A DNA stretch of 21,023 nt from DB1 sp049323655. Lineage in GTDB: Bacteria; Desulfobacterota; Desulfobulbia; Desulfobulbales; SURF-16. Every line of letters begins with the position of its first letter. Positions within the stretch are counted from its first letter, which is position 1. Shown piece after piece: positions 14,280-20,869 of this stretch. Under the pieces are notes generated by a model. That model did not search any database and was not told where the DNA came from. It saw nothing but the letters and a program-made list of their open reading frames with translations. Where the stretch lies: contig JBMONO010000007.1 in the NCBI GenBank assembly GCA_049323655.1, positions 1 to 21,023 of the forward strand, written 5' to 3'. A program made the position numbers and the translations under genes.

Positions 14280-17012
14280 ATGAAATCCTTCCACCGCCAC
14301 CTCCGCCTTTTCCTGACGGCGCTCCTCATTGCCGGGCAACCGTTTCACGCCTTTGCCGCCACCCTGAAAACCATCCACGCGGAATGGGAATACGGCGGCG
14401 TTGCCGAATCGTTTCGCCTTTACCAGGAAGGCTATCTGCTTTGCGAAAGCGCCGATACAACGACCATGGCCATGGACTGTGAGACCTTCATCGGCACCAG
14501 CCCGATCACCTTTACCATGACCGCCATCGGCCCGGACGGCGAAACCCCGCATTCAGCGCCCTTTACCCTGGTGCCGCCGCAGATGGACGCCTACGGCAAC
14601 TACCTCCCCACCGCCTCCTTCCAGACCAGCACCAGCAGCGGCCCGGTTCCCCTGACAGTCACCTTCGACGGCTCCGCCTCCAGCGATTTTGACGGCACGA
14701 TCATTGGCTACGATTGGGACTTCGGCGACGGCGATTCCGGCAGCGGCGTCATCACCACCCATACCTACTACCTGCCCGGCACCTATACCGCCACCCTGCT
14801 GGTAACAGACAACAGCGGCGCCAGCACGACCGCCACCACCATTATCACGGTGACCGACACCGCCGCGACGGTGGACGGCACCGCCAATCAACCGCCGACC
14901 GCGAGCATCAGCTCCGTTGCCGTCTCCCCTTCCCGCCATCAGTTCAACGCCTATGATTCCGTCGACCCGGACGGCCTCATCGTCAACTACACCTGGAATT
15001 TCGGTGACGGCACCACGGCCGGCGATTCCTATGCCGAACACGCATACGCCGCCATCGGCACCTACACCGTCACCCTGACCGTGAAAGACGACGAAGGTGC
15101 CGCCGCCCAGGCCCAGGTCCAGGTGACCGTCTCCAGCCTCGAAACCACAGCGCAAAGCCAGGCGCCGGTTGCCGTCATCACCACCGCCACCGAACAGCAC
15201 AAGGTTACGGCGGACTGGGAATACGGGGACAGCTCGGCGGTTACCGCCTTCCGCCTTTACCAGAACAACAGCCTGGCCTGCGAAACCACCGATTCGGCGG
15301 CCAGATCAATAAGCTGCCTGACCTATCGGGAAAACGGCCCGATGACCTTTGCCATGAAGTCGGTTGACGCCGGCGGCAACGAAAGCCTCTTCTCCGGACC
15401 ACTCACCTACACGCCGGCCTCCGCCGAACCGGTCGTCCTTGAAGGCGACGCGCCCTATACCGTATTCTTCAATGGCGGCAGCTCGACCGACGCGGATGGC
15501 GCCATCAGCCGCTTTCAATGGAATTTCGGCGACGGCGACACGGCAAGCACCTCGGCGGTAAGCCACACCTTCGCCCTTGGGGGTATCTACACCGTCAGTT
15601 TAACGGTGACCGATGACACCGGCAACAGCTCCATTGCCACCACCACGGTAACAGTGCATGGCAACACCCCGCCGGTGGCCCTTGCCACCTCTCTTGCCGC
15701 CACCGAGGACACCCCGGTCACCGGCACCCTGCGCGCCTCCGATGCGGACGACGATCCGCTGACCTACACCATCGCGGTCAACGGCAGCAAGGGCAAGGCG
15801 GTCATCACCAACAACCAGACCGGCGCCTTTACCTACACGCCGGCGGAAAACGCCAACGGTACCGATACTTTCAGCTTTGTTGTTTACGACGGCGAGGCCT
15901 ACTCCAATATCGCCACCGCCACCGTCACCATTACCCCGGTCAACGATCCGCCGGTTGTCTCTCCCCTTTCCCTGACCACCGCGGAAGACACCCCGGTTAC
16001 CGGCGCCGTCACCGCAACTGATCCGGATGGCGACGCCCTGACCTTCTCCATCGCGGCAAACGGCGTACTGGGCACGGCCGTCATCACCAACAGCCAGACC
16101 GGCGCCCTCGCATACACCCCCAACGCCAATGTTAACGGCACCGACAGCTTTACCGTCAAGGTGAGCGACGGCACCGTTTCGCAAACCGCCACGGTGAGTG
16201 TTGTTATCACCGCGGTCAATGATGCGCCGCTTACAACAAACGACGCCGCCACAACCACGGCCGGAATGGCCGTTACCATCCCGGTCCTGCAAAATGATAC
16301 CGAGATCGAGGGTGACCCCTTAACTCTCCTGCAGGTTCAGCCGGGCGCTCACGGCGCCACCGCCATCTCGGGCACCGCGGTTGTTTACACTCCGGAAGCC
16401 GGGTTCACCGGTGAAGACACCTTCACCTATTCCGTCACCGACGGCAAGGGCGGCAACGCCCTCGGCACGGTAACCGTGACGGTCACCGCCGCAGCTACCG
16501 TCGCTCCGGAGCCCCTGCCGCAACCAGGCGATGCGACAACCGCGGCAACGATGCTGGCAACCTTCAGCTGGGATTTTGATTCGTCAACACCGGTCACCGC
16601 CTTCCGCGTCTACCTGAACGATGAACAGGTCTGCGCAACCAGCGACCCAACAGCCAGGGAGATCACCTGCGCCGTTGCCGTCACCGCTGAAACAATGACC
16701 TTCACGTTGACATCGGTTGACGCAAACGGAGCAGAAAGCGCACCCTCCAACCTGATGACCCTTGACCCGACGGAGATGCTGAGCCATTACGAACTGGCAA
16801 CCTTCGCCTGGGAATACAGCGATACCGCACCGGTCACAGGCTTTACGGTTTACCTGAACAACAGCCCGGTCTGCACCACTGCGGACCCGCAGGCACGCAC
16901 CCTGTCCTGCTTCATCCCGAAGACTGACGGCGCGCTGGAATTCACTCTCACCGCCATCGATGCAAACGGCATCGAGAGTGCCCCGTCAAACAGCCTGAGC
17001 TATAATGATTAG
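14280..17012 (+). CDS. Large secreted PKD / cadherin-VCBS-like / Fn3-like repeat protein
   Basis: 910 residues from the ATG at 14280, chosen for its RBS (AAAGAGG, 8 nt upstream) and signal peptide (RHLRLFLTALLIAGQPFHAFA). Modules in order: a Cys-pair Fn3-like unit (LKTIHAEWEYGG); two PKD domains (WDFGDGDS, WNFGDGTT); a Cys-pair unit; a third PKD (WNFGDGDT); three Ig/cadherin-VCBS-like repeats beginning NTPPVALA, NDPPVVSP and NDAPLTTN, with 'EDTPVTG' and 'NGTDTF/NGTDSF' signatures (about 460-735); and two final Cys-pair units (VCATSDPTAREITC, VCTTADPQARTLSC). This is typical of large Gram-negative adhesins or matrix proteins. No C-terminal anchor or type I secretion signal is evident. Its stop codon overlaps the ATG at 17005 (ATGATTAG), which opens the toxin-antitoxin relay. 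Confidence 0.87.
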   Translation: MKSFHRHLRLFLTALLIAGQPFHAFAATLKTIHAEWEYGGVAESFRLYQEGYLLCESADTTTMAMDCETFIGTSPITFTMTAIGPDGETPHSAPFTLVPPQMDAYGNYLPTASFQTSTSSGPVPLTVTFDGSASSDFDGTIIGYDWDFGDGDSGSGVITTHTYYLPGTYTATLLVTDNSGASTTATTIITVTDTAATVDGTANQPPTASISSVAVSPSRHQFNAYDSVDPDGLIVNYTWNFGDGTTAGDSYAEHAYAAIGTYTVTLTVKDDEGAAAQAQVQVTVSSLETTAQSQAPVAVITTATEQHKVTADWEYGDSSAVTAFRLYQNNSLACETTDSAARSISCLTYRENGPMTFAMKSVDAGGNESLFSGPLTYTPASAEPVVLEGDAPYTVFFNGGSSTDADGAISRFQWNFGDGDTASTSAVSHTFALGGIYTVSLTVTDDTGNSSIATTTVTVHGNTPPVALATSLAATEDTPVTGTLRASDADDDPLTYTIAVNGSKGKAVITNNQTGAFTYTPAENANGTDTFSFVVYDGEAYSNIATATVTITPVNDPPVVSPLSLTTAEDTPVTGAVTATDPDGDALTFSIAANGVLGTAVITNSQTGALAYTPNANVNGTDSFTVKVSDGTVSQTATVSVVITAVNDAPLTTNDAATTTAGMAVTIPVLQNDTEIEGDPLTLLQVQPGAHGATAISGTAVVYTPEAGFTGEDTFTYSVTDGKGGNALGTVTVTVTAAATVAPEPLPQPGDATTAATMLATFSWDFDSSTPVTAFRVYLNDEQVCATSDPTAREITCAVAVTAETMTFTLTSVDANGAESAPSNLMTLDPTEMLSHYELATFAWEYSDTAPVTGFTVYLNNSPVCTTADPQARTLSCFIPKTDGALEFTLTAIDANGIESAPSNSLSYND

Positions 17013-17388
17013 GAGAAAGGACCGAAACCAAACCAACCAGACCAATAAGACCAATAGGACCAATAGGACCAATAGGACCAACAAGACCAAAATGAAACCG
17101 TCGATAAATCAAATAAAAGATAAGCTGGCAAAAGAGTTACCAGAAATTAACGCCAGATACAAAATACAATCACTAGGCCTATTTGGCTCATACATAAAAA
17201 ACGAACAAACTGAAAAAAGCGACCTTGATATTCTTGTCACTTTTAATGAGACACCAAGCTTATTCAAATTTCTCGAACTTGAAAACTATCTGACAGACAT
17301 ACTGAACATTAAAGTAGACCTGGTAATGAAAAATTCCTTAAAGCCTAATATCGGTAAACGAATTTTAGATGAAGTAGAAATGCTATGA
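17005..17388 (+). CDS. MNT-type nucleotidyltransferase (antitoxin-like), first of the island
   Basis: The conventional start is the ATG at 17092, giving 98 residues (MKPSINQIKDKL...). The same frame is open from an ATG at 17005 that overlaps the PKD stop, and that longer version would add a 29-residue (TNQ/TNK/TNR)n leader encoded by repeat array A. The catalytic signature GSYIKNEQTEKSDLD is GS-x10-D-x-D, with a later acidic residue in KVDLV. It is therefore a minimal nucleotidyltransferase of the MntA type. MntA proteins neutralise HEPN toxins by adding AMP to a tyrosine in the toxin's RX4HXY motif. The HEPN partner follows in a 4-bp ATGA overlap. An AGGAGAAAGG sequence at 17011-17020 has no start codon within normal distance. 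Confidence 0.85.
   Translation: MIRRKDRNQTNQTNKTNRTNRTNRTNKTKMKPSINQIKDKLAKELPEINARYKIQSLGLFGSYIKNEQTEKSDLDILVTFNETPSLFKFLELENYLTDILNIKVDLVMKNSLKPNIGKRILDEVEML
17032..17090 (+). repeat. 9-nt repeat array A
   Basis: Six full units (accaaccag, accaataag, three accaatagg, accaacaag) plus a partial ACCAA directly before the ATG at 17092. Being a multiple of three, the array stays open in the frame that reads TNQ/TNK/TNR. Confidence 0.95.
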
Positions 17389-17752
17389 AAGACAAGCGAA
17401 TTGTATTGACTATCTTGAAGATATTCTTGACGCAATATCCAAAATTCATAACTTCACTATAGGTTTATCTGAACAGGAATTCCTGGAAGATGAAAAGACA
17501 GCATTTGCTGTGATCCGTGCCTTAGAAATAATTGGAGAAGCATCTAAAAAAATTCCAGACAATCTCAAGATTAAGCACCACGAAATTCCATGGCGAGAAA
17601 TGTCAGGATTGAGAGACAAACTCATCCATGGCTATTTCGTTGTCAATCTTGCTATCGTATGGAAAACAATTAAAAGAGATTTACCAGAAGTGGAAGAGAG
17701 TATTCGTGATATTATCGAAACTGAAAGAGACTCTCACATTGAACGAACATAA
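17385..17752 (+). pseudogene. HEPN (HepT/DUF86-type) toxin gene with a one-base frameshift near its start
   Basis: The ATG at 17385 overlaps the MNT stop (ATGA) and encodes MKDKRI. That frame then runs into a stop after about 25 codons. The HEPN sequence (IDYLEDILDAISKIHNF...) continues from 17405 in another frame to the stop at 17750-17752. A one-base deletion near 17402-17404 explains this; restored, the protein would be about 122 residues, normal for the family. The rest is well preserved, including LEIIGEASKKIP and the active motif RDKLIHGY (RX4HXY), which carries the RNase residues and the tyrosine modified by MntA-type enzymes. Without frameshifting, only an internal GTG (17510) or a non-standard start could give a product, lacking the first helix. 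A recent inactivation, a sequencing error or recoding are all possible; no slippery heptamer is visible. Confidence 0.72.
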
Positions 17753-17755
17753 CCA

Positions 17756-17854
17756 ATGAAACCAACCGAACTAATTAAACCAATCGGACCAACCAGGCCA
17801 AATAAGACCAACCTGACCAATCAGACAATTTGGCCAATAAAACAAAAAAAATGA
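17756..17854 (+). CDS. Repeat-encoded small ORF (array B leader)
   Basis: A 32-codon frame, MKPTELIKPIGPTRPNKTNL and onward, made almost wholly of array B. It starts 3 nt after the HEPN stop and ends in an ATGA overlap with the truncated MNT at 17851. It has no RBS and no family. Its interest is that it connects the two neighbours by near-continuous translation. It may be a diverged, untranslated spacer. Confidence 0.25.
   Translation: MKPTELIKPIGPTRPNKTNLTNQTIWPIKQKK
17761..17843 (+). repeat. 9-nt repeat array B (degenerate)
   Basis: About nine units in 9-nt register, e.g. accaaccga, accaatcgg, accaaccag, accaacctg and accaatcag, with one 10-nt unit. It is more diverged than arrays A and D, and so probably older. 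Confidence 0.85.
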
Positions 17855-17964
17855 ACCCAATACTCGCAAAACATAGAGCTGAAATTCTGAAAATCGCTCA
17901 GACACATGGAGCGAAATCCCATAAAGTTTTCGGTTCATTCGCATATAAAGAGAACAAACCTTAA
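17851..17964 (+). pseudogene. Truncated MNT nucleotidyltransferase (N-terminal remnant)
   Basis: 37 codons: MNPILAKHRAEILKIAQTHG, then AKSHKVFGSFAYKENKP and a stop. This is the first helix and the beginning of the GS motif of an MNT protein, cut off before the catalytic D-x-D, so it cannot be an active nucleotidyltransferase. Directly after the stop comes repeat array C. The break falls right after 'GSFAYK', the same place as in the remnant at 20780-20806. Confidence 0.75.
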
Positions 17965-17990
17965 CCAATAAAACCAACAAAACTAAAAAC
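17964..17990 (+). repeat. 9-nt repeat array C
   Basis: Three units (accaataaa, accaacaaa, actaaaaac) fill the whole gap between the stop of the truncated MNT and the ATG of the four-helix-bundle gene at 17992. Confidence 0.8.
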
Positions 17991-17991
17991 C

Positions 17992-18489
17992 ATGCCCACC
18001 ATCAATCGCTTCGAAGACCTTCATTGCTGGCAGGATGCAAGAAAACTGGTATTCTATATCTATGCCCTGACAAGCAAGGACGAATTCAGGAAAGACTATG
18101 GCCTCAAAGACCAGGTCCGCAGAAGCGCGATCTCAGGCATGGCGAACATATCCGAGGGCTTCCATAGAAACTCCGACAAAGATTTCACGAAATTTCTCGA
18201 CTACGCAAGAGCCTCACTGGCAGAAACGATTAGCCACTGTTACGTCGCCCTGGACCAAAACTATATCACTAATGCCGAACTTGCCAACGCCCAGCAACTG
18301 ACGGACATAACCTGGAAACGCATTAACAAATTCATAACCTACCTGCAAAACCAAACCAATCAGACCAATAAGTCCAACCAGACCAACCAGACCAACCAGA
18401 CCAATAAGACCAATAAGACCAACCAGACCAATCAGACCAATCAGACCAATCAGACCAATAAAACCAATGCACAGCAAAGAAATCATTAA
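17992..18489 (+). CDS. Four-helix-bundle protein of the 23S rRNA intervening-sequence (S23) family with a repeat-encoded tail
   Basis: 165 residues. The first ~118 match the S23/IVP four-helix-bundle family: FEDLHCWQDARKLV, then YGLKDQVRRSAISGMANISE, then KDFTKFLDYARASLAETISH. Members occur in rRNA intervening sequences and as free-standing accessory genes; their biochemical role is unsettled. The normal protein should end near residue 118 (FITYLQ). Here the frame runs on through repeat array D, adding a ~47-residue (TNQ/TNK)n tail ending AQQRNH. The last 23 bp overlap the next MNT gene. The gene lacks an RBS and is separated from the truncated MNT by array C only. The tail may be a by-product of losing the original stop. 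Confidence 0.85.
   Translation: MPTINRFEDLHCWQDARKLVFYIYALTSKDEFRKDYGLKDQVRRSAISGMANISEGFHRNSDKDFTKFLDYARASLAETISHCYVALDQNYITNAELANAQQLTDITWKRINKFITYLQNQTNQTNKSNQTNQTNQTNKTNKTNQTNQTNQTNQTNKTNAQQRNH
18355..18468 (+). repeat. 9-nt repeat array D (longest)
   Basis: Twelve full units and a partial, in perfect 9-nt register: accaatcag x4, accaataag x3, accaaccag x3, tccaaccag and accaataaa. The partial last unit supplies the start codon of the next gene (accaATG, ATG at 18467). The array is translated as the tail of the S23 protein. Confidence 0.96.
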
Positions 18490-18757
18490 CATACTGAAAG
18501 AGCAAAAAAACAATCTGATACAAAAATATCAAATTGACACCATTGGCGTCTTCGGTTCCCATGCAAGAGATACGGCAGGGCCGCAAAGCGATATTGATAT
18601 TGTCGTGAAGCTGAAGAAACAAGACCTCTTTGACCTGATCGGGATAAAACAGGACCTTGAAGATAAATTTCACACACACGTGGATCTCGTCAGCTACCGC
18701 AATACTATGGACCCTTATTTAAAAAAGAAAATCGACCAAGAAGCCATCTATGTATGA
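18467..18757 (+). CDS. MNT-type nucleotidyltransferase (antitoxin-like), second complete copy
   Basis: 96 residues. The catalytic signature GSHARDTAGPQSDID fits GS-x10-D-x-D, and HVDLV supplies the third acidic position, so all the expected catalytic residues are present. Length is normal for the family. The start codon is formed by the last partial unit of repeat array D and overlaps the S23 gene by 23 bp; no separate RBS is visible, so expression probably depends on translation of the S23 gene. Its stop overlaps the following HEPN start by 8 bp, the usual MNT-HEPN arrangement. It is well diverged from the copies at 17092 and 20870, so it is not a recent local duplicate. It should modify the neighbouring HEPN, which is truncated here. 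Confidence 0.88.
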   Translation: MHSKEIINILKEQKNNLIQKYQIDTIGVFGSHARDTAGPQSDIDIVVKLKKQDLFDLIGIKQDLEDKFHTHVDLVSYRNTMDPYLKKKIDQEAIYV

Positions 18758-18980
18758 TAGGGATCTTGCTTATCATGTGGTTTCGCAAGTCAAACGAACC
18801 GTACAGACAATTGTCGAGAGGTTTTCAACGGTCGAATCGGTTCAAGACTTCACTGCCAACCCACGAGGCGCAGAAAAGCTCGATTCAATCTGCATGCTTT
18901 TGATCGCAATTGGAGAAAGCCTGAAAAATCTCGACAAAATTACCAACAATGAACTGCTCAATAATTACTCAACTTTCTGA
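18750..18980 (+). pseudogene. HEPN (DUF86-type) toxin gene truncated by the IS4-family element
   Basis: 76 codons, of which about 73 belong to HEPN (YDRDLAYHVVSQVKRTVQTI through LLIAIGESLKNLDKI to ELLNNY). Normal members are about 110-120 residues. The C-terminal third, including the RX4HXY catalytic motif, is missing. The final residues (STF, stop) are read from the IS end that begins at about 18969. The toxin should therefore be inactive, leaving the upstream MNT as an orphan antitoxin. The missing 3' part is not found on the other side of the IS. Confidence 0.82.
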
Positions 18981-20514
18981 CTTTGCTTAACACATTGTAA
19001 CTTCGTTATTATTTTGCGACAAAAGGCGATTGGAATGCAGTATGTCAAGAGCTGCGGACATAATTGCTTCAATCTGGTTTTTCATAGCTGCACCGAAGGC
19101 AACGCCTGCGGTTTGCATTTTTTCAGTGGCAAAATGGAGGAGTCGCTCAAGCGCTCCAGCCAAAGTCAAATCTGCACATTCGGCGCAACAGGCAAAAAAC
19201 AGGGTGCCGAGAGTTCTGGGGTCATCGTGACGGCGTTGTTCAAGAGACAAAAAGACATAGCGAGTCATGACAATGGTGATGTGGCCGATTATGCCGTCAT
19301 AGTCCCGCAGTTGCACTTCGCGTTCCAGGTTGAGGTAGTGCTTCATCATCTTGAAAAACACCTCGATGTCCCAGCGCTTTCCGTAAATTCGAACGATTTC
19401 GGCATCATGCAGGTCTGTTTTCGTGGACAAGATGGCCAGCCAGTCCCGTTTATGTCGGTGACGAACGAAAACAATCTTGACCTTTTGCCCCTTGGTTGTT
19501 TCCGTGATCACGGAGGCAAGGATTTTTGCCTTGCCAGGCCTTTTGGTCAATTTGCCGTACAACCGGCTCAGCCGCATCAGTTCACCATCATAGCGGTAAA
19601 AGATGTTCGGCATATCCTTGGCCATGCAAATCACCGGCAGGTATTCAGCAAGCGTTTTCAGCAGGGAGGAAAAACTGAACCAACTGTCCATCAGCAAATA
19701 GTCGGCTTCTATTCCCAGGTTCAATACCCGCTTGACCATGCTCTTCAGGTTTGCCGTGGCCCCGGCAATCGCCTCCATTCTTCTCCGATATCCACAGCAA
19801 CGCTTGTCAAGCACCTTCGTGATTCCCTGGAGGCGCTTTTGGGCTTTTGCGGAGGCGCACAGTACGAAATCCAGCGGCAGAAAGCTGTTGCCGTCAGACC
19901 ATCCCAGGGTCAGCAGTTTGAACCCTTTCAGGCTCCGACCGCTGTTGTGGTCATGGATCCAGGACAACAGCTCGACCTTCTTGGACCGAGATCGGTCATA
20001 GGTGCTGTCGTCAAGAATCAGGACCTTTTCTCGCTCATCATCGGTCAGCAACGTAAAAAAGCGGACCATGATGGTTGTCAATGCAAGCAGGAACTTGCGC
20101 CAGTTATGCCGTGGATTGCGCAGCAGTTCGTAAGCCGCATCCTTCCTGAAATCCAGAGATGCATTCAGGACAATCCCACGGGAAAAGTTCACGCCCTCAA
20201 AAGGCAGCCTGAAGATGGCGGTGAACAAACGGAGTGGAGGCGCCCCGCGGAGCTTACGAATTCCACTCTTGTGGAGCAGTGTACCCACGGTGAGATCAGT
20301 CATGAAGGCGGCAATTCTGTCATGCAGCCGTTTTGCTTCTTGTTGCTCCTCGAATTGTTTGGTAGTATCCATATCAGCCTTTCCTTTTTGATTTTATTAG
20401 ACTTTTTGGCGAAAGCCCAATATATCAAAAAGCGAAAGGCTTTTCTATTTTATTTTAATAATTTCAAAATATTATACTAAAAAAATCGCCAATAATGACA
20501 AGTCAGAAACTTGA
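18969..20514 (-). mobile_element. IS4-family insertion sequence, about 1546 bp
   Basis: The boundaries come from imperfect terminal inverted repeats. The left end is TCAACTTTCTGACTT (18969-18983) and the right end, read inward, is TCAAGTTTCTGACTT (20500-20514): 14 of 15 bases match, and the outer ACTCAA is shared too, so the true tips may lie 1-2 bp further out. One transposase gene fills the element. The length fits the IS4 family. I see no target-site duplication: the left flank ends in HEPN and the right flank begins inside a ParE-like gene. That suggests a deletion or recombination after insertion. Confidence 0.8.
18987..20372 (-). CDS. IS4-family DDE transposase
   Basis: 461 residues. 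DDE residues are visible in context: first Asp in VLILDDSTYDRSRSKKVELL, second Asp in DYLLMDSWFS, and the YREK signature in YGKRWDIEVFFKMMK (Y-x2-R-x3-E-x6-K), which is diagnostic of the IS4 family. The intervening 'KGFKLLTLGWSDGNSFLPLDF' region is also typical of this group. The ATG at 20372 has GGAAAGG 5 nt upstream. The frame is intact and of normal length, so the enzyme could be active. It lies on the strand opposite to the surrounding toxin-antitoxin genes, as expected for an independent insertion. Confidence 0.93.
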   Translation of the reverse strand: MDTTKQFEEQQEAKRLHDRIAAFMTDLTVGTLLHKSGIRKLRGAPPLRLFTAIFRLPFEGVNFSRGIVLNASLDFRKDAAYELLRNPRHNWRKFLLALTTIMVRFFTLLTDDEREKVLILDDSTYDRSRSKKVELLSWIHDHNSGRSLKGFKLLTLGWSDGNSFLPLDFVLCASAKAQKRLQGITKVLDKRCCGYRRRMEAIAGATANLKSMVKRVLNLGIEADYLLMDSWFSFSSLLKTLAEYLPVICMAKDMPNIFYRYDGELMRLSRLYGKLTKRPGKAKILASVITETTKGQKVKIVFVRHRHKRDWLAILSTKTDLHDAEIVRIYGKRWDIEVFFKMMKHYLNLEREVQLRDYDGIIGHITIVMTRYVFLSLEQRRHDDPRTLGTLFFACCAECADLTLAGALERLLHFATEKMQTAGVAFGAAMKNQIEAIMSAALDILHSNRLLSQNNNEVTMC

Positions 20515-20719
20515 GTTTATCGAATCAATATATTCAGATATCGATTCTTTGAAACTATTCGCCGGCACACATCAAGTCGTTTTTGGAAAATATTACCGGT
20601 TACTTTCAAAGCGTTTCCCTTTTGCTATTTATTACAAGATGGGAGATAAAGAAATTAAAATATTTGCAGTGCTTGATTGTAGGCGCGATCCTGCCTGGAT
20701 CAAAAACAAGCTCCACTAA
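20495..20719 (+). pseudogene. ParE/RelE-like toxin gene, 5'-truncated by the IS
   Basis: 74 codons. From about residue 8 the sequence is typical of the C-terminal part of ParE/RelE-type toxins: FIESIYSDIDSLKLFAGTHQ, then RLLSKRFPFAIYYKM, then IFAVLDCRRDPAWI. The first ~30 residues expected for the family are absent. The first residues (MTSQKL) are instead read from the IS right inverted repeat, which by chance supplies an ATG without an RBS. Loss of the first helix makes an active toxin unlikely. No matching antitoxin is present; it may have been removed together with the 5' end. The next small frame starts in the TAAATG overlap at 20720. Confidence 0.75.
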
Positions 20720-20773
20720 ATGGACACCACAGAATTCATCAAAACCGACGAATTAAACCAACCAGACCAATAA
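20720..20773 (+). CDS. Very short ORF reading into array E
   Basis: 17 codons (MDTTEFIKTDELNQPDQ), starting immediately after the ParE-like stop and ending in array E. It has no RBS or family and may simply be the remnant of a gene start whose remainder was replaced by repeats. Confidence 0.2.
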   Translation: MDTTEFIKTDELNQPDQ

Positions 20774-20774
20774 G
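20757..20774 (+). repeat. 9-nt repeat array E
   Basis: Two units, accaaccag and accaataag, between the short ORF and the MNT remnant at 20780. Confidence 0.7.
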
Positions 20775-20779
20775 CCCTC

Positions 20780-20806
20780 TCGTTTGCATATAAAGGAGAA
20801 ACTCCC
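20780..20806 (+). pseudogene. Tiny MNT remnant (SFAYKGETP)
   Basis: The nine codons SFAYKGETP match the region just after the GS motif of MNT proteins. They share TTYGCATATAAAG at the DNA level with the truncated MNT at 17937-17949. They lie between arrays E and F and are in frame with the leader ORF at 20807. Confidence 0.5.
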
Positions 20807-20866
20807 ATGAAAATCAACCCGTCCAATCAGACCAATCAAACCAATAAGACCAATCAGACCAACTAA
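20807..20866 (+). CDS. Repeat-encoded 19-aa leader ORF before the last MNT gene
   Basis: The ATG at 20807 has an excellent Shine-Dalgarno (AAAGGAG, 20792-20798) 8 nt upstream. The frame reads MKINPSNQTNQTNKTNQTN and stops at TAA 20864-20866, 3 nt before the MNT ATG at 20870. It is made of array F. This looks like a translated leader coupled to the MNT gene. The Shine-Dalgarno itself is derived from MNT remnant codons. Confidence 0.45.
   Translation: MKINPSNQTNQTNKTNQTN
20822..20866 (+). repeat. 9-nt repeat array F
   Basis: Five units: tccaatcag, accaatcaa, accaataag, accaatcag, accaactaa. The last carries the stop codon of the leader ORF. Confidence 0.9.
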
Positions 20867-20869
20867 CTA

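Noticed and set aside
18214..18513. Minus-strand ORF encoding an (IGL/VGL)n hydrophobic protein over array D
   Set aside because: It is the antisense reading of the 9-nt repeats; any frame of such an array is open. The S23 and MNT genes on the plus strand are clearly real.
19014..20480. 488-codon plus-strand ORF across the IS
   Set aside because: It is a shadow of the transposase gene, whose minus-strand product shows complete IS4-family motifs.
17032..20866. CRISPR array
   Set aside because: The repeats are 9 nt with no unique spacers between units, and no cas gene is present.
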